Positions 8,674 to 16,649 of a stretch of 58,808 nt of DNA are shown in pieces. Origin of the DNA: an uncultured Alphaproteobacteria bacterium (GTDB lineage: Bacteria > Pseudomonadota > Alphaproteobacteria > Micavibrionales > Micavibrionaceae); contig CAMLMM010000003.1 of NCBI GenBank assembly GCA_946481105.1, positions 1 through 58,808 of the forward strand, in the 5' to 3' direction. A program made the translations under genes and the position numbers. Under the pieces are notes generated by a model. It made no database searches. It was not told the DNA's origin and saw only the letters and a program-made list of their open reading frames with translations. Every line of letters starts with the position of its first letter. Position 1 is the first letter of the stretch.

Positions 8674-8793
8674 CAATCGACGGATTTTGTGGCGAAAATT
8701 GCGGATTTTTAGAACCGTATCGCAGCGTACTTAAAGGTACGCGAGAACAGAAGCGCAAAAATACGCAATTTGCAGCCCAAAAGACTAAGATTG
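8674..8793 (+). repeat. Dispersed structured element, copy A
   Basis: 120 bases between the convergent 7938-8648 gene and fliE. Related copies are at 20034-20155 and 36180-36300. Nested complementary arms: CAATC (8674-8678) with GATTG (8789-8793); TTTTG-GG with CC-CAAAA; AAATTGCG with CGCAATTT; and GCGTAC with GTACGC in the centre. Conserved single-stranded blocks include GAACCG, GGAAGCG-like and TTGCAG. No ORF lies within it. A short extra hairpin GTGACG/CGTCAC sits just upstream at 8650-8664. Confidence 0.8.
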
Positions 8794-8798
8794 AATGA

Positions 8799-9119
8799 TT
8801 AAATTGGCATACCCTGGATTTTATTATACGCGTCGACGGCGGCGTCACGCACGGCTACGACGGTATCAAGGGTCAGACGCGCGGCGGATACGGCCTGCGT
8901 AATGGCTAACGGGTCGACAGCCCCGGTTACACCCCCGGCGGAAGCCTGTTCACCCGCACGGATGGTACTGATAGACGACCGCGCGACATCTTCCAACATA
9001 TCACCAAAAGACGCCTTCCCGACCGGAGCGGACCCGGCAGCCGGATTGGACATGGCGCCCTTCTGAATGGCGTCATAGGCGTTGGCGGCGGCGGCTGGAT
9101 TGATGACTGAATTAACCAT
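8799..9119 (-). CDS. fliE: Flagellar hook-basal body protein FliE
   Basis: 106 residues. FliE joins the MS ring to the proximal rod and is among the first export substrates. The FliE signature is visible in SFGDMLEDVARSSISTIRAGEQAS and in the C-terminal VDPLAITQAVSAARLTLDTVVAVRDAAVDAYNKI helix region, given here in parts. It is last in the flgB-flgC-fliE block, 38 bases after flgC. Its stop codon abuts the structured repeat copy A, which may form the 3' end of the transcript. Confidence 0.94.
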   Translation of the reverse strand: MVNSVINPAAAANAYDAIQKGAMSNPAAGSAPVGKASFGDMLEDVARSSISTIRAGEQASAGGVTGAVDPLAITQAVSAARLTLDTVVAVRDAAVDAYNKIQGMPI

Positions 9120-9157
9120 GTTTCTGTCCTTACCTGTCTATTTTACCACAAAATTCG

Positions 9158-9571
9158 TTAACGCAACATATCGATTGTCTTATTGGCCATATCGCGGGTC
9201 TGGGTGAAAATACCCATATTCGCTTCGTATGACTTGGCGGCTTCGCGCATATCCATCATCTCGATCAGCGTATTCACATTCGGGGTCTGGACATAGCCGT
9301 TGGCGTCGGCAGCCGGGTGGCCCGGCATATACTTCATGACATAGTCCGTTTTCTTGTCTTCATCAACCTTGTCTACCTTGACGATTTTATCGCCCAGGTC
9401 TTTATCCATGACACTTTTGAAGGAAATCGTCTTGCGGGTATACGGCTTTTCACCCGGTTTCATCGGCGTGGTTTCGGCATTGGCCACGTTCTGGGCAATG
9501 ACGCGTGTACGTTCAGACTGAACACGCATCCCGGCGCCGGAAATTTTCATGGTTGAAAGTAAATCTGACAT
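9158..9571 (-). CDS. flgC: Flagellar proximal rod protein FlgC
   Basis: 137 residues. A rod component of the basal body, exported by the flagellar type III system. The N-terminal rod motif is seen near residues 8-30 (ISGAGMRVQSERTRVIAQNVANAETT), given here only as its family landmark, with the typical ANAE sequence. The C-terminal helix ending DMANKTIDMLR matches FlgC. It is 20 bases after flgB and in the same operon. Confidence 0.95.
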   Translation of the reverse strand: MSDLLSTMKISGAGMRVQSERTRVIAQNVANAETTPMKPGEKPYTRKTISFKSVMDKDLGDKIVKVDKVDEDKKTDYVMKYMPGHPAADANGYVQTPNVNTLIEMMDMREAAKSYEANMGIFTQTRDMANKTIDMLR

Positions 9572-9591
9572 GTTATGCCTCCCCTAACCTG

Positions 9592-10008
9592 TTACTGTGC
9601 CTTGCCCAGCGCCGTACGGATCATGTCCATATTGTCGCGGTACAAATTGACCATCAGGCTGTAATTCATCTGCACATCATTGGATTTCATCATCTGTTCT
9701 TCCAGATCGACACCGTTGCCGCTTGGGTTCACTTCATACGGCTTGCGGTTGGTCATTTCACGCGGGTTAGGCGATGCATCAACAGGCAGAAGATGTCCGG
9801 CGTTGCTGGTCTCCAGTTTCACTGCCATCTTGTTTTTGGTCCCGACATTTTCCAGCATCCGGGAAAAATCGACTTTTTGCAGGTCCTGTGCGTTATAGCT
9901 TGGCGTATCCGCATTGGCCACGTTCTGGGAAATAACCTTCTGACGCTGGGTCAGATAACGCATTTTTGCGTTCATAGCCTGAAAAAGACTTATATTATCC
10001 GTTGTCAT
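9592..10008 (-). CDS. flgB: Flagellar basal-body rod protein FlgB
   Basis: 138 residues. The proximal rod subunit next to FliE. The N-terminus carries the rod-family QKVISQNVANADTPSYNAQDL pattern (in parts: QNVANADTP at about residues 28-36), and the C-terminal region contains NGVDLEEQMMKSNDVQMNY, typical of FlgB. It is the first gene of the flgB-flgC-fliE operon and divergent from the flhB-like-fliO-fliP operon; the 61 bases at 10009-10069 must hold both promoters. Confidence 0.95.
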   Translation of the reverse strand: MTTDNISLFQAMNAKMRYLTQRQKVISQNVANADTPSYNAQDLQKVDFSRMLENVGTKNKMAVKLETSNAGHLLPVDASPNPREMTNRKPYEVNPSGNGVDLEEQMMKSNDVQMNYSLMVNLYRDNMDMIRTALGKAQ

Positions 10009-10069
10009 GATCCTTACCTTACCCTTATGTTCTGTTGTACGGGCTCACAGCTAAAGATTTGCAGAAACC

Positions 10070-10456
10070 ATGCCAGAAAAAATCGATATTGCGGAAAATG
10101 GGGAAAGCGAGCTAACCCCTTCAAATACAAGAAAAATACCAAAGTCATCGACCGCCGTGGCAATAACAACGGATGACGATTCCAGCGGTGCCCCCCGCAT
10201 AAGTGCTGCCGGGAGGGGAAAAATTGCCGAGCAAATTCTGCAGCTTGCCTTCGCCAATGGCATCAAGGTCCGCGAGGACTCGGCTCTCGCGGAAATGTTA
10301 GCCAAGGTGGAGCTGGATAGCCCCATCCCGTCGGAAGCCTTTCTGGCCGTTGCCGAAGTGCTGTCCTATGTTTATAAAGCAAATGGCGAGCCAGATCCGT
10401 TCGACACCGTTTTAAACCCTGCCCTGCTGAAAGATATTCCTGATGGAAGGTCCTGA
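10070..10456 (+). CDS. FlhB C-terminal-domain homologue (orphan cytoplasmic domain)
   Basis: 128 residues. Roughly residues 50-115 match the cytoplasmic domain of FlhB, the substrate-specificity switch of flagellar export: GRGKIAEQILQLAFANGIKV, then REDSALAEMLAKVELDSPIP and AVAEVLSYVYKAN. The four membrane helices of full FlhB and the NPTH autocleavage site are absent. The N-terminal 45 residues look disordered. Such stand-alone FlhB-like proteins are known in several bacteria. The position directly before fliO and fliP supports a flagellar role. It overlaps fliO by 14 bases. Confidence 0.85.
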   Translation: MPEKIDIAENGESELTPSNTRKIPKSSTAVAITTDDDSSGAPRISAAGRGKIAEQILQLAFANGIKVREDSALAEMLAKVELDSPIPSEAFLAVAEVLSYVYKANGEPDPFDTVLNPALLKDIPDGRS

Positions 10457-10736
10457 TATCCTGCGCTTTTTCATGGCGCTTATTTTTGTGTTGTCCCTCA
10501 TGGGCGGGCTGTGGCTGGTACTGAAACGACTCGGGCTGAACGGGCCATTGATGGTCGCACCCGGCACAAAACGCCGCCTGAAAATTATCGAAGCTTTACC
10601 ATTGGATGCCCGCCGCCGGGTCATTCTTCTGCGGAGAGATAACAAGGACCATCTTGTTATCTTGGGCCCAACAGGCGAAACTGTGGTGGAAACGGGAATC
10701 ACTGTCGATGAAAACGATACGCAAAAAACTGCCTAA
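10443..10736 (+). CDS. fliO: Flagellar biosynthetic protein FliO
   Basis: 97 residues, in the FliO size range. One membrane segment (about residues 8-27) is followed by a small cytoplasmic domain containing the FliO landmark RRLKIIEALPLDARRRVILLRRD and ending with HLVILGPTGETVVETGI. FliO helps FliP assemble into the export gate. The start overlaps the preceding flhB-like gene and the C-terminus overlaps the fliP start by 29 bases, so the three are tightly coupled. Confidence 0.9.
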   Translation: MEGPDILRFFMALIFVLSLMGGLWLVLKRLGLNGPLMVAPGTKRRLKIIEALPLDARRRVILLRRDNKDHLVILGPTGETVVETGITVDENDTQKTA

Positions 10737-11538
10737 ACTGTCTCTGCTCGTCGTTCTGCTGACGGCGGGGCTGTGCTTTGTGCCGCATGACACGCTGGCG
10801 CAGGTTCTCTCGCTTGATATGGCCGGCAGCGATCAACCCGGCACGGTGACGGGCCGCGTGGTCCAGATGCTCGGCCTGCTGACGGTCTTGTCCCTCGCGC
10901 CATCCATTCTTATTATGATGACATCCTTCACCCGGATTATCGTGGTGCTGTCATTCCTGCGCTCGGCCATTGGCCTGCAACAAACTCCGCCGAACACCGT
11001 GATGGTGTCGCTCGCGTTGTTCATGACCTTTTTCATCATGGGGCCGGTGTTTGAAAAATCCTATAATGACGGCATAAAGCCATTGGTGAATGAAGAAATC
11101 GACGAGGTTGACGCGTTTAAACGCGCGACCGACCCATTCAAGATTTTCATGCTGAAACACACGCGCGAAAAAGATCTGAAACTTTTCATGGATGCCGCCA
11201 AGATTACGGATGTCAGCAAACCCGAAGCCGTCCCGCTCCAGGTCGTTATCCCGTCCTTCATGATTTCGGAACTGCGCCGCGCGTTTGAAATCGGCTTTAT
11301 GCTCTTCCTCCCGTTCCTCGTCATCGATATCGTGACCTCGTCCATTCTGATGGCCATGGGGATGATGATGCTGCCGCCGATTGTTATCTCCCTGCCATTC
11401 AAGATTATCTTCTTCGTGCTGGTGGACGGGTGGAATCTGGTCTGCGGGTCGCTAGTCAAAAGCTTCGATATGGACGCCAATATGCCGGGGGTCATCCCCT
11501 CGGGCATTGTTGGCCCATCCCCGACACCAATCCCGTAA
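10708..11538 (+). CDS. fliP: Flagellar biosynthetic protein FliP
   Basis: 276 residues from the ATG at 10708. That start yields the typical cleavable signal peptide (basic MKTIRKKLPK, then a hydrophobic run, cleavage near TLAQ). The core FliP motifs follow: SLAPSILIMMTSFTRIIVVL near residue 57, LRSAIGLQQTPPNTV, and the C-terminal MGMMMLPPIVISLPFKI. FliP forms the central ring of the export gate. ctrA follows after a 121-base regulatory gap. Confidence 0.95.
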   Translation: MKTIRKKLPKLSLLVVLLTAGLCFVPHDTLAQVLSLDMAGSDQPGTVTGRVVQMLGLLTVLSLAPSILIMMTSFTRIIVVLSFLRSAIGLQQTPPNTVMVSLALFMTFFIMGPVFEKSYNDGIKPLVNEEIDEVDAFKRATDPFKIFMLKHTREKDLKLFMDAAKITDVSKPEAVPLQVVIPSFMISELRRAFEIGFMLFLPFLVIDIVTSSILMAMGMMMLPPIVISLPFKIIFFVLVDGWNLVCGSLVKSFDMDANMPGVIPSGIVGPSPTPIP

Positions 11539-11564
11539 AGTTATATTTTTCATATATTTAGGCG

Positions 11565-11636
11565 GAATCGTCACAATTAATTTGTGCACCCTCTTAATAT
11601 TTGTTAATATGAATGTTAACTAAGGTTAACAGAATC
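11565..11636 (+). promoter_or_regulatory. ctrA upstream region with TTAA half-sites and GANTC sites
   Basis: The gap between fliP and ctrA holds two GAATC sites (11565-11569 and 11632-11636), which fit the GANTC target of the CcrM methyltransferase. It also holds four clustered TTAA half-sites (11594-11597, 11604-11607, 11616-11619, 11626-11629) spaced 6, 8 and 6 bases apart, two of them inside GTTAAC. In Caulobacter, ctrA is controlled by methylation-sensitive and CtrA-bound promoters. The spacing here departs from the classical 7 bases, so autoregulation is plausible, not proven. Confidence 0.55.
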
Positions 11637-11659
11637 TATTCAAAGGGGAGAAGCCCATC

Positions 11660-12367
11660 ATGCGTGTGCTACTAGTAGAAGACGACAGTTCAACCGCCCG
11701 CAGTATCGAAATGATACTCAAATCCGAGGGTTATATGGTCGAAACCACCGATCTCGGTGAAGACGCCTACGAACTCGGTAAATTCTACGAATACGATATT
11801 ATCGTTCTCGACCTGATGCTGCCGGATATGCACGGTTACGAAGTGCTGAAAAAACTCCGCGCCGAAAAGGTCAACATCCCTATTCTGATTCTCTCCGGCC
11901 TCGCCGAACTCGACAGCAAGATCAAAGGTCTGGGCTTCGGGGCTGACGACTACCTGACCAAGCCATTTGAAAAAGCCGAACTTATCGCCCGTATCAAGGC
12001 GATCGTCCGCCGTTCCCAGGGCCATGCCCAATCCAAAATCCAGATCGGCCGCGTCGCCGTCAACCTGGACTCCCGCACCGTGGAAGTGGATGGCAAAACC
12101 GTTCACCTGACCGGCAAGGAATACGGCATTCTCGAACTCCTCGCCCTGCGCAAAGGCACGACCCTGACCAAGGAAATGTTCCTGAACCACCTCTATGGAG
12201 GTATGGACGAGCCGGAAGTCAAAATCATCGATGTGTTTATCTGCAAGCTACGCAAGAAAATCGAAGTGGCCACCGGTGGCGAAAACTACATCGAAACCGT
12301 CTGGGGCCGTGGTTACGTTCTGCGTGAACCATCCCAGGCCGACAAGGTCCGCGCCGCCAACGCGTAA
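11660..12367 (+). CDS. ctrA: Cell-cycle response regulator CtrA
   Basis: 235 residues. An OmpR-type regulator: receiver domain (1-120) with acidic pair E7/D8/D9, phospho-acceptor D51 in IIVLDLMLP and K near residue 101 (DDYLTKPF), then a winged-helix domain (about 125-225) ending [11 protein letters not shown]. The N-terminus [17 protein letters not shown] and the whole body closely follow alphaproteobacterial CtrA, the master regulator of cell cycle and of flagellar and pilus genes. A strong AAGGGGAG ribosome binding site precedes the ATG. Its place behind fliP fits its usual control of motility genes. Confidence 0.96.
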   Translation: MRVLLVEDDSSTARSIEMILKSEGYMVETTDLGEDAYELGKFYEYDIIVLDLMLPDMHGYEVLKKLRAEKVNIPILILSGLAELDSKIKGLGFGADDYLTKPFEKAELIARIKAIVRRSQGHAQSKIQIGRVAVNLDSRTVEVDGKTVHLTGKEYGILELLALRKGTTLTKEMFLNHLYGGMDEPEVKIIDVFICKLRKKIEVATGGENYIETVWGRGYVLREPSQADKVRAANA

Positions 12368-12385
12368 TAGAAACAAATCATTACA

Positions 12386-12412
12386 AAAACCGGCCTTCTT
12401 GGGCCGGTTTTT
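12386..12412 (+). terminator. Intrinsic terminator of ctrA
   Basis: The GC-rich stem AACCGGCC / GGCCGGTT with a small loop is followed by a T run, 19 bases after the ctrA stop. Confidence 0.9.
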
Positions 12413-12426
12413 AATTGGGAGTAAAA

Positions 12427-13008
12427 ATGAACAAATTTCTGGCCATGATTGGCTTCGTCGCCATCCTGCTTTTGTTAGTATTTATATTTCTGTTTTTTCA
12501 GACTGGAATGCAATTCGAGATTATAATTTTTATTGCAATCTGCGCCAGTTGCCTTTCTTTTAAAAAATGGCCTGCTGAGAAAAAGATATTTATCCTTACT
12601 TGTTGTTGCCTATTATTAAGCGCGTATCATTCTATTCCACTTTACACCATTGTACGTGATGGGCTGCATATTCAGGGAACTGTTATTCGAAAAGATTCTA
12701 TGTACATACTTTCAAGGTTTAATCCTGTGAAATCATGCATCCCAGTAATTTATTTTAAAGCGCCTGATAACAAATATTACGAGTTTGCTGATCACCTGAA
12801 ATGTCTAACCTCTCTCAACATCCAAGATAAAGTTGATGTTATTTATGATCCCAATAACCCCCAATTGGCCATAGTTAATCATGGTTATGGTTGGGATTGG
12901 ATTAAAGTCGGCTTATGGCTGGGAATAGCATTATTTTTTGCCATAATTTTGCTTACAGTGAAGCTTCATAAGAAGAAAAAAAGCCTTAAGCTTTGTTCTA
13001 AATTATAA
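12427..13008 (+). CDS. DUF3592-like membrane protein
   Basis: 193 residues from the ATG at 12427 (GGGAG upstream). Hydrophobic helices lie at about residues 5-25, 30-45, 55-70 and at the C-terminus (about 155-178). Between them is a soluble domain with the pattern PVIYFKAPDNKYYEF, then VDVIYDPNNPQLAIV and a following tryptophan pair. That layout resembles DUF3592 proteins, whose function is not established. The gene is distinctly AT-rich compared with ctrA and bolA on either side. The family assignment is by pattern only. Confidence 0.65.
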   Translation: MNKFLAMIGFVAILLLLVFIFLFFQTGMQFEIIIFIAICASCLSFKKWPAEKKIFILTCCCLLLSAYHSIPLYTIVRDGLHIQGTVIRKDSMYILSRFNPVKSCIPVIYFKAPDNKYYEFADHLKCLTSLNIQDKVDVIYDPNNPQLAIVNHGYGWDWIKVGLWLGIALFFAIILLTVKLHKKKKSLKLCSKL

Positions 13009-13063
13009 CTTTGCCCTTTTTTATTTGAATTTACTTATAAAAGTAAGGTAGAAAGACCGTCCC

Positions 13064-13297
13064 ATGCCGATGACCGCAGACCAGATTGAAACCATTATCC
13101 GTGCGCATATCCCTGATGCGCAGATCGTGATTCGTGACCTGGCGGGGGATGGCGACCATTATCAGGCGGAAATTACCTCCGCCGCCTTCGCGGGCATGTC
13201 CCGTGTTGCGCAGCATCAAATGGTCTATGCGGCTTTTGGGGATAAGATGGGAACCACACTGCACGCACTTGCCCTTAAAACCTTTGCAACTAAATAA
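13064..13297 (+). CDS. BolA family protein
   Basis: 77 residues. A BolA/IbaG-type fold: helix-turn elements plus the family pattern GDHYQAEITSAAFAGMSRVAQHQMVY and the C-terminal HALALKT segment, quoted as landmarks. BolA-like proteins bind monothiol glutaredoxins to form [2Fe-2S] complexes, and the next gene encodes such a glutaredoxin 25 bases downstream. An in-frame ATG two codons later could also serve as start. Confidence 0.92.
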   Translation: MPMTADQIETIIRAHIPDAQIVIRDLAGDGDHYQAEITSAAFAGMSRVAQHQMVYAAFGDKMGTTLHALALKTFATK

Positions 13298-13322
13298 ATA
13301 GAACAAACTAAGGAAAAAAATA

Positions 13323-13664
13323 ATGACCGATAACGCCGTTTTTGAGCAAATCAAGGCTGACCTCGCTGCCAACGATGTGGTGCTGTATATGAAGGGCACC
13401 CAGGTATTCCCGCAATGCGGTTTTTCTGCCGTGGTGGTGAACGTCCTGACCAATCTGGGCGTTACGTTCAAATCGGTTAACATCCTTGAAGACGACGGCC
13501 TGCGTCAGGGCATTAAAGATTACGCCAACTGGCCGACTATCCCCCAGCTTTATATTAAGGGTGAATTTATCGGCGGCTGTGATATCGTCAAGGAAATGTA
13601 TGCCAGCGGCGAATTGCAGGATCTGCTTCGCGAAAAAGGCATCGCAATTAAGGACGCTGCCTAA
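13323..13664 (+). CDS. grxD: Monothiol glutaredoxin, Grx4 type
   Basis: 113 residues. The active-site motif CGFS appears near residue 34 (PQCGFSA), followed by the glutathione-binding WPTIPQLYIKGEFIGGCDI region, which defines the Grx4/GrxD class. It carries or transfers [2Fe-2S] clusters with BolA partners. It is paired with the bolA-like gene upstream; the next gene, a flavoprotein, starts six bases after the stop, so the three probably form one operon. Confidence 0.95.
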   Translation: MTDNAVFEQIKADLAANDVVLYMKGTQVFPQCGFSAVVVNVLTNLGVTFKSVNILEDDGLRQGIKDYANWPTIPQLYIKGEFIGGCDIVKEMYASGELQDLLREKGIAIKDAA

Positions 13665-13669
13665 CCACC

Positions 13670-14854
13670 ATGTTATTTGATGTCGTCATCATCGGGGCCG
13701 GGGCCGCTGGCCTGATGGCGGCGGCGCGCGCGGGCAGCAAGGGAAAATCCGTCCTGCTGATCGACCATGCGGAAAAAATCGGCGAGAAAATCCGTATCTC
13801 CGGCGGGGGACGCTGCAACTTCACCAACATCCACACGTCACCCGCCAATTTCATTTCCACCAATCCGCATTTCTGCAAATCGGCTTTGTCGCGTTATACG
13901 CCGCGCGACTTTATCGCGCTGGTGGAAAAATACGGCATCAAATATCACGACAAAGGCCGTGGGCAATTATTCTGCGATGATAAAGCCACGCAGATTATCG
14001 AGATGCTCATCCAGGAATGTGAAAATTCGGGTGTCGTTTTCTGGACGGGCACACATGTCGAATGGGTCGACAAAACTGAAAGCTTTGCTGTTAAGACCGC
14101 CAAGGGGATTACCTATACACCGTCCCTCGTCATCGCGACCGGCGGCCTGTCCATCCCGAAAATCGGCGCGACCGGGTTTGGCTATAAAGTCGCCGAACAA
14201 TTCGGCCATGACATCGTCCCAACCCGGGCCGGGCTGGTGCCGCTGACCTTCACCGATAATATCTCGAAGCTCTGCGCCGACCTGACCGGGCTGTCGGTCG
14301 ACCCGGCTGTTGTCTCCACGGGCAAAACCAAATTTGACGAAGCCCTGCTCTTCACCCATCGTGGCCTCAGCGGCCCATCGATCTTGCAGATATCATCCTA
14401 CTGGCGCGAAAGCACCACCATCGGCGTCAATCTCGTGCCGCATATCAACGCGCTCGACTGGCTGAAAAAAGCGCGCAAGGATCATTCCAAAAAACAATTG
14501 CGCACTGTGCTTGAAGAATTACTGCCCAGCCGCCTCGCAATCGCCCTCGCCACCCTGTCCGGCCATGACGGCCAGATGGCGAATTTATCGGACAAGAAAA
14601 TCGCCGATGTCGCGAATTTGCTGAACAACTGGACTCTGACCCCGGCGGGCACCGAAGGGTACCGTACCGCCGAGGTGACTTTGGGCGGCGTCAGTACCAC
14701 GGATATTTCCTCCCAGACTATGGAATCGAAGAAAGTCCCCGGTCTCTATTTTATCGGCGAAGTGCTGGACGTGACTGGCTGGCTCGGCGGTTTTAACTTC
14801 CAATGGGCTTGGGCATCGGGCTGGTGCTGCGGGGAACACTTGGCGGCAACTTAA
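13670..14854 (+). CDS. HI0933/YhiN-family flavoprotein
   Basis: 394 residues. The N-terminal FAD-binding motif VVIIGAGAAGLMAA (residues 5-18) and the family signature RISGGGRCNFTN (about residues 43-54) identify the HI0933-like NAD(P)/FAD-dependent oxidoreductases. The C-terminal YFIGEVLDVTGWLGGFNFQ motif is also typical. The substrate of this family is not established. It starts six bases after grxD in the same direction. No catalytic oddity seen. Confidence 0.93.
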   Translation: MLFDVVIIGAGAAGLMAAARAGSKGKSVLLIDHAEKIGEKIRISGGGRCNFTNIHTSPANFISTNPHFCKSALSRYTPRDFIALVEKYGIKYHDKGRGQLFCDDKATQIIEMLIQECENSGVVFWTGTHVEWVDKTESFAVKTAKGITYTPSLVIATGGLSIPKIGATGFGYKVAEQFGHDIVPTRAGLVPLTFTDNISKLCADLTGLSVDPAVVSTGKTKFDEALLFTHRGLSGPSILQISSYWRESTTIGVNLVPHINALDWLKKARKDHSKKQLRTVLEELLPSRLAIALATLSGHDGQMANLSDKKIADVANLLNNWTLTPAGTEGYRTAEVTLGGVSTTDISSQTMESKKVPGLYFIGEVLDVTGWLGGFNFQWAWASGWCCGEHLAAT

Positions 14855-14899
14855 TTTGGACCCAATTCCCTTTATAAAACTCTATAGTTTAAATATTTC

Positions 14900-14928
14900 T
14901 TGACATTATTATGTCAATAATATATTTT
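14900..14928 (+). promoter_or_regulatory. Promoter with palindromic operator before 14958
   Basis: TTGACA (14900-14905) is a consensus -35 and is itself one arm of a perfect inverted repeat, TTGACAT (14900-14906) and ATGTCAA (14911-14917) with a 4-base spacer. A TA-rich -10 (TATTTT at 17 bases or TATATT at 15) follows. An 18-base palindrome over the -35 is the normal layout of a dimeric repressor site. Confidence 0.5.
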
Positions 14929-14957
14929 CTTCAAATATAATTTACAGGAGGTGAAAC

Positions 14958-15491
14958 ATGACACGAGCCACCCTATCCTTAACAAGGATATTTAAGGAAC
15001 AAAGCAATGGCGCTCCTTTTAGGGATTTCCTGACCCAATTTAGCCAGACTGTCGCCGGCAGACCTGTCACAGAATCTGAAATTACCCCATATACAGGCCC
15101 GTCTTCAATTGACGGGATATCCAGACTGATAAAAATCATCTCCGATCCCCTTAAGGCCGCAACCGATATCGCCGTTAACCGCAAACTTGCATCGTCACTG
15201 CTTCGGGATGGAGAACCGCAATATGGTCTTGGCGCAAAAGTCGTCGGTGCTATTATCACGGCAGAGGAAGCCATTGCCGAAACAATTCGTCAGTCTACCA
15301 ACAAAGCGCTAAGCGCCTTGCACGAAGGTTACAAAGACTCGCAACTGCGCGTTCTGGGTGAAATTGTTGATAAGAAGCCGCTCAAGCTGATACCACCGCA
15401 ATCAGGCCCGTATCTTTACGACCCTAGGAAAGAGCAAGAACTAAGGGATGCCAATTATAATGGCCCTCGCCTCCCTAATTTTTCATGCTAA
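14958..15491 (+). CDS. Hypothetical cytoplasmic protein
   Basis: 177 residues with a perfect AGGAGGTGA ribosome binding site seven bases upstream, which suggests strong translation. There is no signal peptide or membrane helix. The centre (about residues 85-140) looks helical and amphipathic (GAKVVGAIITAEEAIAETI), the end is proline-rich. One terminal cysteine. The family is not recognised. It is preceded by a promoter with a palindromic operator, so it is probably regulated, and is convergent with rodA. Confidence 0.75.
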   Translation: MTRATLSLTRIFKEQSNGAPFRDFLTQFSQTVAGRPVTESEITPYTGPSSIDGISRLIKIISDPLKAATDIAVNRKLASSLLRDGEPQYGLGAKVVGAIITAEEAIAETIRQSTNKALSALHEGYKDSQLRVLGEIVDKKPLKLIPPQSGPYLYDPRKEQELRDANYNGPRLPNFSC

Positions 15492-15509
15492 TCGAATATA
15501 CACACTAAA

Positions 15510-16649
15510 TCAGAATCCCTTTGGCAATCGTGCATCCTTATGCACATTGCAAGACTGAATCAGCCCGAAGGCCAGCATCACGGTAATCATTGCTGTGCCA
15601 CCATAGGACATGAGCGGCAACGGGATTCCCACCACGGGCAATAACCCCATGACCATGCCAATATTAATCAGCACGTAAATCGAAAAATTGATGGTCAGGC
15701 CGAAGGCCAGCAACCGGCCGAACTGGTTCCGGCAACGGAAGGCGATCCAGTACCCGTACAGGATAATCAGCGCCAGAATAGATATCAGGAATAACCCGCC
15801 AATCAGGCCCCATTCCTCCGCCCACATGGTAAAGATAAAGTCAGTATGTTTTTCCGGCAGGAAGTTCAAATGCGACTGCGTCCCCTGCAAATATCCTTTG
15901 CCCAGCACACCACCCGAGCCAAGCGCGATTTTCGACTGGGTAATGTGGAACCCGGCGCCGAGCGGGTCAGATTCCGGATCGAGGAAAATCTTCACCCTGT
16001 CCTGCTGATACGGCCGCATAAACTGCCACGCAATGGGAATGGCCGCCGCCGCCGCTGCAATACCCGCGATAAACAGCCAGATGGAGACACCGGCGGCAAA
16101 CAGCATGGCGGTCGCCGCAAATATAATCGTCATGCCCGTCCCCAAATCCGGCTGCACAATAACCAATGCCACCGGGGCTAATACGATCATGGCGGGAATG
16201 AACAGATTGCGGATACGCCGCACTTCTATCAATTCCTTGCCATGGTAATACCGCGCCAGCGCCATCACGCTGGAAATTTTGGCGAGTTCCGACGGCTGAA
16301 GTTTCATGATACCCAGGTCAAGCCAACGCTGCGCCCCCATCCCGATATGGCCGAACACGTCGACCAGAATAAGCAGGAACAATGTCAAACCGTAAAACGG
16401 CCACGCAAGACGAAATATCCAGCGTATATCGACCATCGCCACCGCAATCATCAGGCCGAAAGCGAAGAAATAACGCATGATCTGCGGCGATGCCCATTTA
16501 TCGATATTCCCGCCCGCAGCTGAATATAACGTCGCAAACCCGATACAGGCGAGCATGGTAATCAGGAACACCAGCCCCCAGCTAATCTGACGCAATTTGC
16601 CAAAAAAAGATAAATCGTCCGAAGAAATACTGGAATGGAACAGTGACAT
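15510..16649 (-). CDS. rodA: Rod-shape SEDS glycosyltransferase RodA
   Basis: 379 residues with about ten membrane helices. RodA polymerises peptidoglycan strands during cell elongation together with PBP2. SEDS-family landmarks are visible: the central DPESDPLGAGFHITQSKIALGSGG loop, quoted as landmark, the GYLQGTQSHLNFLPEKHTDFIF segment (in parts), and VVGIPLPLMSYGG near the end. The start overlaps the mrdA stop by one base. It is last gene of mreC-mreD-mrdA-rodA. Confidence 0.96.
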   Translation of the reverse strand: MSLFHSSISSDDLSFFGKLRQISWGLVFLITMLACIGFATLYSAAGGNIDKWASPQIMRYFFAFGLMIAVAMVDIRWIFRLAWPFYGLTLFLLILVDVFGHIGMGAQRWLDLGIMKLQPSELAKISSVMALARYYHGKELIEVRRIRNLFIPAMIVLAPVALVIVQPDLGTGMTIIFAATAMLFAAGVSIWLFIAGIAAAAAAIPIAWQFMRPYQQDRVKIFLDPESDPLGAGFHITQSKIALGSGGVLGKGYLQGTQSHLNFLPEKHTDFIFTMWAEEWGLIGGLFLISILALIILYGYWIAFRCRNQFGRLLAFGLTINFSIYVLINIGMVMGLLPVVGIPLPLMSYGGTAMITVMLAFGLIQSCNVHKDARLPKGF

